Shown here one piece after another: positions 1-5,270 of a stretch of 5,521 nucleotides of DNA. Origin of the DNA: Methanobacterium sp. Lineage in GTDB: Archaea; Methanobacteriota; Methanobacteria; Methanobacteriales; Methanobacteriaceae. Below the pieces are notes generated by a model. It worked only from the letters and a program-made list of their open reading frames with translations. It made no database searches and was not told the origin of the DNA. Both the position numbers and the translations under genes were made by a program. The stretch is from contig JAJRAE010000145.1 of assembly GCA_028682985.1 (NCBI GenBank), positions 1 through 5,521 of the forward strand, in the 5' to 3' direction. Every line of letters starts with the position of its first letter. Positions within the stretch are counted from its first letter, which is position 1.

Positions 1-390
1 TAATCCCAGAATAAACGCCCATACTGCCCCAATAGCAGACAATATCAGTGAAAATGAAATCACGGGAATTTTTTCTACCTCATTACCTTCTATTTCTAAT
101 TTAACACCGCCTAATCGGGGTACTAATGTGTTGTAAAGTAATGCTGAGAAGAAGCTCACCGCTATTGTGGCGAAAAATGCCCCTATTGGAATGAGTACAA
201 TTAGTGGTATTCCCAGTCCTGTGATCAGGTTGAACTGTCCTAATTGAGGGATTCCTCCTGCAGCCTGTATGATTGTAAGTGCTACAAACATAACTATAGC
301 ACCTATAAAGCCTAAAATTCCATATATTAAAGCTGACATCTTGGTAAAGGGTGTCAGTTTTAAAGATTTAATTTCTTTTACATCTAACAT
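1..390 (-). CDS. Partial multi-pass membrane protein (N-terminal 130 residues, unnamed archaeal family)
   Basis: The frame is open from an ATG at 388-390 to the window edge, so the C-terminus is missing. The start is set by a strong Shine-Dalgarno GGAGGTT at 396-402, five bases upstream of the ATG. The protein begins with a short charged stretch (residues 1-17, MLDVKEIKSLKLTPFTK). Hydrophobic segments follow at about 18-42, 57-88 and 108-130, and a Gly-Gly plus acidic loop (PRLGGVKLEIEG, 91-102) lies between the second and third. The pattern 'charged start, helix, long helix, LGGVKLEIE' resembles small uncharacterised membrane proteins common in methanogens. I know no function for them. The segment after residue 103 (EVEKIPVISFSLILSAIGA) echoes the N-terminus (EIKSLKLTPFTKMSALIYG), which suggests a duplicated unit. 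That it is a real gene is near certain; its function is unknown. Confidence 0.85.
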   Translation of the reverse strand, partial: MLDVKEIKSLKLTPFTKMSALIYGILGFIGAIVMFVALTIIQAAGGIPQLGQFNLITGLGIPLIVLIPIGAFFATIAVSFFSALLYNTLVPRLGGVKLEIEGNEVEKIPVISFSLILSAIGAVWAFILGL

Positions 391-395
391 ATTTT

Positions 396-451
396 AACCT
401 CCATTTTTAGTTTTAACTCAAAGGATGGGTTTTAATCAGCACATAATATAA
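396..451 (-). promoter_or_regulatory. TATA box and ribosome binding site of the left-edge membrane protein gene
   Basis: On the minus strand TTATATTA (444-451) is a good archaeal TATA-like element. A start of transcription about 25 bases downstream would fall near 422, giving a leader of roughly 30 bases that contains the GGAGGTT site at 396-402. An 11-base palindrome, AAGGA-A-TCCTT (450-460), abuts the TATA element on its upstream side, where the BRE would lie. It could be an operator or chance. The rest of the 391-676 spacer is AT-rich and holds no convincing gene. Confidence 0.5.
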
Positions 452-604
452 GGAATCCTTTGAATTTATTTTAAGTCCTTAACCTTTACTAAATTCTAGA
501 TTAAACTCTTAAAAGTAATTTTTCCAAATTTTACCCAGCTTTTATTCTTCTTTCCCTCCAAATTCAATCCAAAATCAAATGGGATCATAGGACAATTTTA
601 TACT

Positions 605-652
605 AAAAAAAAGATTTAAACCACTGAATTAAGTAAACAAAATAAAAATATA
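605..652 (-). terminator. Poly-T transcription stop downstream of the small membrane protein
   Basis: Read on the minus strand, the region just after the stop codon of the 110-residue membrane protein contains a T-rich stretch (641-652, TTTTTATTTTG-like) and then an uninterrupted run of eight T (605-612). Archaeal RNA polymerase terminates at such T-tracts without needing a hairpin. This would separate the regulator/membrane-protein unit from the next gene to the left, which has its own TATA box. Confidence 0.45.
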
Positions 653-676
653 TTTTAATGATTAAAAATCAATTAT

Positions 677-1009
677 TCAATCTCTGGTTATCATTAATAG
701 CAGTGCCAAAGCCGTGAATTCAAGCCCTAAGAATATTAAAGGAATCACAGCATTAATTATTGTTTCAGGAAGATTGAATACGAAATAAACGGAAAATAAT
801 ATATTTTGAACCAAAAACAATAAGGCGAACAAAACAAGAGTGGTTGTAAATTTAGACTTCACTTTTAGGTATCTCTCCATATATACATACAGCATACCAA
901 TTAGAAGTACTATATTAGCAATGCTAGTGATTAAAGCTGATGTTTTAACTAATGCAATCAATGTGGGTATTAAATTTGAAAACCCGAAGAAATTAATTTC
1001 CATTAACAT
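677..1009 (-). CDS. Small three-helix membrane protein paired with a winged-helix regulator
   Basis: This 110-residue protein is almost entirely hydrophobic. Likely membrane helices are at about 23-43, 57-78 and 85-107. A basic loop (ERYLKVKSKF, 45-54) lies between the first two, which would place that loop in the cytoplasm and the N-terminus outside. The start at 1009 is chosen over the in-frame ATG at 1003 because GAGGTGGA (1017-1023) sits seven bases upstream of it. The gene begins 40 bases after the end of the winged-helix regulator on the same strand and has no clear TATA box of its own, so the two probably form one transcript. Pairs of a winged-helix protein and a tiny membrane protein (for example the DUF7521 type) recur in archaea. 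I cannot confirm family membership by eye, and no enzymatic residues are visible. It may be the sensor or the target of the regulator; this is inference. Confidence 0.8.
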   Translation of the reverse strand: MLMEINFFGFSNLIPTLIALVKTSALITSIANIVLLIGMLYVYMERYLKVKSKFTTTLVLFALLFLVQNILFSVYFVFNLPETIINAVIPLIFLGLEFTALALLLMITRD

Positions 1010-1049
1010 TTTTTATCCACCTCTACGCTTTAAATTCATTAATGAAATT

Positions 1050-1334
1050 TTATTCATCTTTAAATTCTCCCCAAATCATGAGAAAGACATTATAATTCTT
1101 TTCCATTTCATCAGAGAGGAAATACAAGGCACCGTATTTCTCCCCTGTTGATTCAACCAACTTATTTTCCTTTAAAACATCCATATGGTGTCTTATAGTT
1201 TTATAATCAAGTGAAAGCTTTTCAGCGAGCTTATTAGCATTATATGGTCTCTTATTAAGTTCAAGTATTATTCTACCGCGGTTTTCTCCACCCTTACTGC
1301 CGGCAATTAACCACCATAAAAACACTTTCTTCAT
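1050..1334 (-). CDS. Winged-helix (ArsR-like) transcriptional regulator
   Basis: The 94-residue product is a compact DNA-binding protein. After a short hydrophobic N-terminus (MKKVFLWWLIAGSKGG) comes the winged-helix domain. Helix one is RGRIILELNKRP, the helix-turn-helix is at about 32-54 (NANKLAEKLSLDYKTIRHHM), and the wing is at 58-73 (LVESTGEKYGALYFLS). A last helix (74-92) probably makes the dimer. The 'RPYNANKLAEKLSLDYKTIRHH' pattern is typical of a family of small archaeal regulators found beside small membrane proteins. I place the start at the ATG at 1332-1334, preceded by GGGAGTT (1338-1344) with GGAG five bases away. An in-frame ATG at 1346 would add MGVL but has no ribosome binding site of its own. 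There are no metal-binding cysteines, so this is not a metal-sensing ArsR. The effector is unknown. Autoregulation is suggested by a dyad over its promoter. Confidence 0.88.
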   Translation of the reverse strand: MKKVFLWWLIAGSKGGENRGRIILELNKRPYNANKLAEKLSLDYKTIRHHMDVLKENKLVESTGEKYGALYFLSDEMEKNYNVFLMIWGEFKDE

Positions 1335-1346
1335 AAGAACTCCCAT

Positions 1347-1674
1347 TATTAAGAAACAGGTATTAAAAAGCTTATATTCATGATATAATAATTTCGTTGT
1401 ATTTAATTCTCTTATTTTATTTATTACTATATTTATTATGTTTCAGATTTAAAAGTAATTTATATTCCTGATAAATTAAGAGGTTTTTAATTTGTTGTCT
1501 TGCAGTTTTAACAGATGAAGAATTGACTGTTTTTACGGGAAATAGATAAACAGCAGAAGATAGATGAATCACGAAAATATCATTATTCGATTTGTAAAAA
1601 ATTTCTGATGTTAATTCCAATAACTAAATTTTTTTAACAAACATTATTTTTGATTCAAATATAATACAAAAAAC
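1347..1674. other. AT-rich spacer without a supported gene
   Basis: This 328-base spacer separates the divergent regulator and polymerase genes. Its left end carries the regulator promoter. Its right end must hold the polymerase promoter, but no ribosome binding site is seen before the polymerase ATG at 1675. TATA-like candidates are ATTTTTTTAAC (about 1628-1638) and AAATATAAT (about 1657-1665). The second lies too close to the ATG for the usual 25-base spacing. The middle (1417-1620, minus) stays open for 67 codons from a TTG, but it lacks a ribosome binding site and any recognisable protein pattern. I see no RNA gene or repeat here. Confidence 0.5.
1371..1392 (-). promoter_or_regulatory. 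Promoter with inverted repeat upstream of the winged-helix regulator
   Basis: On the minus strand two overlapping TATA-like elements are visible, AATATAAG (1371-1378) and TTATTATATC (about 1382-1392). They would start transcription near 1350 or 1361, just ahead of the ATG at 1334. The plus strand shows a perfect inverted repeat across them, TTATAT-TCATG-ATATAA (1372-1388). A dimeric winged-helix protein binding there would block the promoter, so autoregulation is possible. An AT-only dyad can also arise by chance in such DNA. Confidence 0.4.
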
Positions 1675-3438
1675 ATGGAAAGAAAAAGATTCCTGCTTTT
1701 AGATATCGATTATGTAACTGAAAATGATGAAGCAGTGATACGATTATTTGGCAAAATAAAGGGTGATGGAGAAAACAAATCAATTATAGCGAAAGATAAG
1801 AGTTTCAAACCTTATATATATGTTTATCCCCATGAAATCCAGGAATGTATGGAAGAATTAGGGGAATTAAATCTTAAAAAGATAGAAAAGGTCCGTAAAA
1901 AAGATGTGGGCATCTATAAAGAATTTCTGAAAATTACTTTAAAACATCCACAGGAAGTACCTAAACTTAGAGAAAAGATCTGGAGCATGGATACGGTTGT
2001 GGAAGTAAGGGAACACGACATACCATTCTACCGCAGATACCTTATAGATAAAGGTCTATTTCCGATGCAAGAAGTGGAAGTACAGGGAACCAGTATGGAA
2101 TCCTCTTTCTCGTCCCCTGAGGATCCCTGCATATTTGAAATTGACGGAGAGCCCCTGCCTATATCCACCGGACTTCCAGAAATAAAGGTGCTTAGTTTTG
2201 ATATTGAAGCCTGCAACCCAAAGGGCATGCCCCAGGTAAAACAGGACCCCATAATTATGATCAGCTTATCCAGTAATCAGGGATTTAAAAAGGTATACTC
2301 CACCAAACCATCAAAAAACGATTTTGTTGAGGAGTTAAGCAGTGAAAAAGAGCTCCTGCAGAAATTTGTGGACGTGGTTAAAAATGAAAATCCAGATCTG
2401 ATTACGGGATACAACACAGATATTTTTGACTTCCCATACATTAGGGATAGAGCAGCCAGGTTAGGGGTTACTCTGGACTTGGGTGTAGATGGATCAGAAC
2501 TTAAATTCATGAGAAGAGGTTTTGCAAATTCTGCCGTTATAAAGGGGAGGATACACGTAGATCTATATCCCAGCATGCGACGTTTCCTACAGCTGGACCG
2601 CTACACCCTGGAAAGAGTGTATCTGGAGATATTCGAGAAGGAGAAGAAAGATATAAATGGTGATGAAATTCACAGCTGCTGGGCAGATGGAGGAGAACGT
2701 CTAGAAGAGCTGTTTGAATACTCCCTGGATGACGCCGTGGCAGTGACCAAAATAGGGGAGGAAATGCTCCCACTGAGCATGGCTATCACCCGCCTGGTAG
2801 GACAACCCCTCTTCGATATTTCCCGCATGGCCACTGGACAGCAAGTGGAATGGTATCTCATCAGGAAAGCCTATGAATATGGAGATATTGTGCCCAATAA
2901 ACCTTCAGCAGCCAAGGTAGCTAACAGGAGAAGGATAGAGGGAGGATATGTTAAAGAGCCGGTTCTGGGACTTCACAAAAATGTGGTATATTTCGATTTT
3001 AGAAGCCTATATCCCAGTATTATAATATCACGTAACGTATCTCCAGATACCCTGGTGGATGAATGTGATGAAGAGAACTGTTATACCGCCCCGGAAGTGG
3101 GAAGTAAATTCCTGAAAGAGCCTGTGGGCTTTGTACCCTCAGTGATTGGTAATGTGTTGAATGAGCGGGTGAAAATAAAGTCCCGGATGAAAGAAGCCAC
3201 TGACCCCCGGGAGAGGCATGTACTGGATGTGCAGCAGGAAGCACTTAAAAGGGTGGCCAACACCATGTACGGTGTATATGGATTCATCAGATTCAGGTGG
3301 TATTGTCTGGAATGCGCAGATTCAATCACTGCCTGGGGTAGGGAATTCATAAAGAACACCATGAAGGAATCAGAGAAATCAGGTTTTAAACCTATTTATG
3401 CCGACACAGATGGTTTCTATGCCACTTATGTTGGTTAA
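1675..3438 (+). CDS. polB: Family B DNA polymerase, large (N-terminal) subunit of a split enzyme
   Basis: The 587-residue protein carries the N-terminal domain, 3'-5' exonuclease, fingers and most of the palm of an archaeal replicative/repair polymerase. Exonuclease motifs: ExoI FDIEA (175-179, D176/E178), ExoII NTDIFD (247-252, D252) and ExoIII YSLDD (349-353, D353). Polymerase motifs: A DFRSLYPSII (441-450, D441), B KRVANTMYG (525-533) and C YADTDG (575-580, D577/D579). Residues that line the uracil read-ahead pocket of Pyrococcus polymerases appear conserved (Y13, P46, V95, P117). The protein stops seven residues after motif C, so the rest of the palm and the whole thumb are absent. This matches the natural split in Methanothermobacter, where a 586-residue subunit pairs with a separate subunit of about 25 kDa. 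The gene is therefore complete, not truncated. ATG 1675 is the first start after an in-frame stop at 1651; no Shine-Dalgarno is seen, so the message may be leaderless or weakly led. The partner gene is not in this window. Confidence 0.97.
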   Translation: MERKRFLLLDIDYVTENDEAVIRLFGKIKGDGENKSIIAKDKSFKPYIYVYPHEIQECMEELGELNLKKIEKVRKKDVGIYKEFLKITLKHPQEVPKLREKIWSMDTVVEVREHDIPFYRRYLIDKGLFPMQEVEVQGTSMESSFSSPEDPCIFEIDGEPLPISTGLPEIKVLSFDIEACNPKGMPQVKQDPIIMISLSSNQGFKKVYSTKPSKNDFVEELSSEKELLQKFVDVVKNENPDLITGYNTDIFDFPYIRDRAARLGVTLDLGVDGSELKFMRRGFANSAVIKGRIHVDLYPSMRRFLQLDRYTLERVYLEIFEKEKKDINGDEIHSCWADGGERLEELFEYSLDDAVAVTKIGEEMLPLSMAITRLVGQPLFDISRMATGQQVEWYLIRKAYEYGDIVPNKPSAAKVANRRRIEGGYVKEPVLGLHKNVVYFDFRSLYPSIIISRNVSPDTLVDECDEENCYTAPEVGSKFLKEPVGFVPSVIGNVLNERVKIKSRMKEATDPRERHVLDVQQEALKRVANTMYGVYGFIRFRWYCLECADSITAWGREFIKNTMKESEKSGFKPIYADTDGFYATYVG

Positions 3439-3507
3439 TTTGAGTGTTAAAGATTTCTTATTATTTAATTGAAAACCAAGTCAAAGCTTTATAAAGGATT
3501 TAAAAGT

Positions 3508-4020
3508 ATGAATACTGTTAAAACATCATTCCGAATAGAACCTTGTAAACCCACAAACTCGGATGATTTTCATAGATTGGCAGAGGCTTACAGCAAATTA
3601 TTTAATGAAAAAAACAGTTTAAAGTTCTTATCTTTAACCGGTATTCGCTTTGATAACCCCACCATTTACTCTCTATTAAAAAACGCCCCTGTTAATGATA
3701 CTGATTATTTTACGGCCATTTCCCCCCAAAATGAAATATTAGGTATAGCCATATTTGAAAGTGATATATTAAAAGGTTTTACTGTGATGGGAATAGTAGT
3801 GGATAGTAATTACCAGGAATATGGTATTGGCACGACTCTTATTAATAAAGGGATTGAAATAGCCCGTGAAAAAGAATTTAAAGCTGTGGATATATCTGTT
3901 TTTGCTGATAATAAATCAATGCTAATAATGCTATTAAAAATGGATTTTAAGCCAGTACGAATTGAAAATAATGCTCGATTTGATGCTGAGGATCTTGTTC
4001 ATCTGAAAAGATATCTTTAA
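3508..4020 (+). CDS. GNAT-family N-acetyltransferase
   Basis: The 170-residue protein has the GNAT fold pattern. A strand (DYFTAISPQNEILGIAIFES, 66-85) is followed by motif A VVDSNYQEYGIGTTLI (97-112). Its Q103-x-x-G106-x-G108 is the acetyl-CoA pyrophosphate-binding loop, followed by the helix NKGIEIAREKEF. Motif B (ISVFADNKSMLIMLLKMDFK, 129-148) is the usual 'N-x-x-A/M, F-Y/K' helix. Such enzymes move an acetyl group from acetyl-CoA to an amine; the acceptor here cannot be told. I choose ATG 3508, preceded by AAAGGA (3493-3498). An upstream in-frame TTG at 3469 has no ribosome site. The gene begins 69 bases after the polymerase stop and may be co-transcribed, or may use the TATA-like TTATTATTTAAT (3459-3470). 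A perfect palindrome CTTTATAAAG (3487-3496) lies just before the start. It is more AT-rich than the polymerase gene. Confidence 0.85.
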   Translation: MNTVKTSFRIEPCKPTNSDDFHRLAEAYSKLFNEKNSLKFLSLTGIRFDNPTIYSLLKNAPVNDTDYFTAISPQNEILGIAIFESDILKGFTVMGIVVDSNYQEYGIGTTLINKGIEIAREKEFKAVDISVFADNKSMLIMLLKMDFKPVRIENNARFDAEDLVHLKRYL

Positions 4021-4031
4021 TAGAAATGGTT

Positions 4032-4060
4032 TACAGGGAGTGAATGTGCCCACCCCTGTA
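4032..4060. terminator. Stem-loop between convergent genes
   Basis: In the 46-base gap between the ends of the acetyltransferase and the nitroreductase, TACAGGG (4032-4038) pairs with CCCTGTA (4054-4060). GTG (4040-4042) also pairs with CAC (4051-4053) after a one-base bulge, leaving an eight-base loop. It is a GC-rich island in AT-rich DNA and would form from either strand, so it could end or protect both transcripts. No long T-run follows it on either side, so a stabilising 3' structure is as likely as a true terminator. Confidence 0.5.
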
Positions 4061-4066
4061 TGAAAG

Positions 4067-4582
4067 TTAAATAGAAAACTTTTCCAAGCATAAGACTTCT
4101 TCCACTTCTTTTCTGGGTCTTGGGCCGGGATTTTCTTCGGCATATCCCAGAGTAAACATAGCGGGGACTCTTATCTCCTTTGGAATATCCAGTATCTTTT
4201 TTACTGCTTCCTCATCATAGGCTCCCAGCCAGCAAGTTCCTAGTCCGAGTTCAGTGGCTTCCAGTATCATGAAGGAAACTGCTATGGATAAATCAACAGT
4301 ATAAGCGTGCTGACCACAGGGCATTATCCTTTCAGATTCTGTTGAACATGCAACTATGGTTACTGGTGCATCACCAACAAATTTCTGCCCATTAGCAGCT
4401 TCCACCAGTTTATTGCGAATGTCCTGGTTTTTAACCACAATGAACTTCCACTCCTGCCTGTTAGCGGCTGATGGACTGATCCTGGCTGCTTCAAGAATTT
4501 TATCCAGTTTATCTTCTTCTATAGTTGTGTTTTTATATTTCCTAATGCTCCTTCGCTTATTAATAGCTTCAAAAACATCCAT
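4067..4582 (-). CDS. Nitroreductase-family FMN oxidoreductase
   Basis: The 171-residue protein is a short, single-domain nitroreductase, normally a homodimer with FMN at the interface, reducing nitro compounds, quinones or flavins with NAD(P)H. Family marks seen are RRSIRKY (10-16, phosphate-contacting arginines and serine), ISPSAANRQEWKFIVV (35-50), the LGLGTCWLGAYDE segment (112-124), and the C-terminal LGYAEENPGPRPRK (145-158) whose basic residues usually contact FMN. The ATG at 4582 has GGGGGA (4590-4595) seven bases upstream. Upstream on the same strand is a 30-residue cysteine-containing protein, with 92 bases between them that include a T-tract. The nitroreductase may have its own promoter (TTATATT near 4641-4647) or be reached by read-through. 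The nearby HxlR regulator suggests control by thiol or electrophile stress, by analogy with Bacillus YodB-YodC and HypR-HypO. The physiological substrate is unknown. Confidence 0.93.
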   Translation of the reverse strand: MDVFEAINKRRSIRKYKNTTIEEDKLDKILEAARISPSAANRQEWKFIVVKNQDIRNKLVEAANGQKFVGDAPVTIVACSTESERIMPCGQHAYTVDLSIAVSFMILEATELGLGTCWLGAYDEEAVKKILDIPKEIRVPAMFTLGYAEENPGPRPRKEVEEVLCLEKFSI

Positions 4583-4614
4583 ATTTTAATCCCCCATTAT
4601 AATCAGTATTTAAT

Positions 4615-4631
4615 AAAAAAGAAAAAAGAAA
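4615..4631 (-). terminator. T-rich stop after the 30-residue protein gene
   Basis: On the minus strand this is TTTCTTTTTTCTTTTTT, about 45 bases after the stop of the small gene. A weak AT-only hairpin (ATTAAT-AAAA-ATTAAT, 4647-4662) precedes it. T-tracts of this kind end transcription in archaea. If it acts here, most transcripts would cover only the small gene and part would continue into the nitroreductase. It could instead be the leader of a nitroreductase transcript that starts near 4619. Confidence 0.4.
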
Positions 4632-4673
4632 CTAATTAAAAATATAATTAATAAAAATTAATGAATTAAAGTT

Positions 4674-4767
<94 letters not shown>

Positions 4768-4788
4768 TATATTTTCACCTCATTAGTT

Positions 4789-4806
4789 GTATACAGTAAA
4801 GAAGTA
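4789..4806. promoter_or_regulatory. Operator-like site 1, at the small-protein promoter
   Basis: GTATACA-N6-AAGTA. It is repeated in inverted orientation at 4847-4864. It lies downstream of the minus-strand TATA-like element TTTAAATA (4815-4822) and covers the expected start of the small-protein transcript near 4794. Read on the minus strand its core is TAC-N9-GTATAC, a partial dyad of the size bound by dimeric HxlR proteins. Binding here would block transcription of the small gene. Confidence 0.55.
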
Positions 4807-4841
4807 ACCTATCTTATTTAAATGTAGTATAGATAAAAGAG

Positions 4842-4849
4842 TTATATAC
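4842..4849 (+). promoter_or_regulatory. TATA box of the HxlR regulator gene
   Basis: TTATATAC preceded by purine-rich AAAAGAG, a good BRE-TATA arrangement. Transcription would start near 4870, leaving a leader of about 25 bases that contains the ribosome binding site at 4882-4889. Confidence 0.55.
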
Positions 4850-4864
4850 TTACAACATGTATAC
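4845..4864. promoter_or_regulatory. Operator-like site 2, at the HxlR promoter
   Basis: TACTT-N6-TGTATAC (4847-4864) is the inverted copy of site 1. It forms a perfect 19-base dyad TATAC-N9-GTATA (4845-4863). It overlaps the end of the plus-strand TATA box TTATATAC (4842-4849), so the regulator would shut off its own gene. ATACTTA also occurs twice with a 15-base period (4846, 4861). A further, wider dyad AGTATA-N13-TATACT spans 4826-4850. Confidence 0.6.
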
Positions 4865-4881
4865 TTAATATCATTAAGTGT

Positions 4882-4889
4882 AGGAGGGA
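4882..4889 (+). promoter_or_regulatory. Ribosome binding site fixing a TTG start
   Basis: AGGAGGGA lies five bases before TTG 4895. No ATG or GTG is available at this spacing, so this near-perfect Shine-Dalgarno decides the TTG as the start of the HxlR regulator. Confidence 0.8.
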
Positions 4890-4894
4890 TTTTA

Positions 4895-5206
4895 TTGGCC
4901 AAAAGGGATTACTGCTATGCTGTAGAAGCAGCTCTAGATGAACTAGGAGGTAAATGGAAGCCTTTGATTTTATATATTCTTATAGATGGCAAATTACGTT
5001 TTAATGAAATAAACAAGCTTTTACCCTCAATAACTCAGCGGATGCTTACTAAACAGCTCCGAGAACTGGAGAAAGATAACCTGATACATCGTGAAGTATA
5101 TGCCGAAGTACCGCCCAAAGTGGAGTACTGCCTCACTGAAAAGGGTCATTCTGTTATACCGGTATTAGAGGCCCTCTGTGAATGGGGAGAAAAATACTGC
5201 CTATAA
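4895..5206 (+). CDS. HxlR/DUF24-family winged-helix regulator with possible redox cysteines
   Basis: The 103-residue protein shows the HxlR signature throughout: CYAVEAALDELGGKWKPLILYIL (7-29), then KLRFNEINKLLPSITQRML (33-51) with the recognition helix, LTKQLRELEKDNLIHR (51-66), the wing EVPPKVEYCLTEKG (71-84), and the dimer helix HSVIPVLEALCEWGEKYC (85-102). Family members bind DNA as dimers through dyads and sense small molecules, often with a conserved N-terminal cysteine. Here Cys7 is at that position, and Cys102, after the WGEKY end of the last helix, matches the place of YodB Cys101, which forms an intersubunit disulfide with YodB Cys6 (from recall of the Bacillus protein). Cys79 and Cys95 are extra. 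Translation starts at TTG. The gene is divergent from the 30-residue protein and close to a nitroreductase, the enzyme class controlled by YodB and HypR, so thiol or quinone sensing is a reasonable inference. Autorepression is likely from site 2. Confidence 0.95.
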   Translation: MAKRDYCYAVEAALDELGGKWKPLILYILIDGKLRFNEINKLLPSITQRMLTKQLRELEKDNLIHREVYAEVPPKVEYCLTEKGHSVIPVLEALCEWGEKYCL

Positions 5207-5270
5207 ATTATCAAATAAACATAAAAATAATATAATGAAAAGATTTAATCAAAATAAATTAATTGAGAAG

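Noticed and set aside
486..578. 30-codon minus-strand frame (MIPFDFGLNL...) in the left spacer
   Set aside because: No ribosome binding site and only a misplaced TATA-like string ten bases upstream; product is not distinctive.
840..1151. 103-codon open frame on the plus strand
   Set aside because: It lies antisense across two well-supported minus-strand genes with good ribosome binding sites.
1417..1620. 67-codon open frame on the minus strand starting at TTG
   Set aside because: No ribosome binding site upstream, AT-rich low-information product, no recognisable domain; long AT-rich stretches can stay open by chance in this frame.
1675..3438. Polymerase gene as a truncated pseudogene
   Set aside because: All catalytic motifs are intact and the end point coincides with the natural split of the Methanothermobacter enzyme, so it is a complete subunit.
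3469..3507. TTG start extending the acetyltransferase by 13 residues
   Set aside because: No Shine-Dalgarno before the TTG; the ATG at 3508 has AAAGGA upstream and gives a normal GNAT length.
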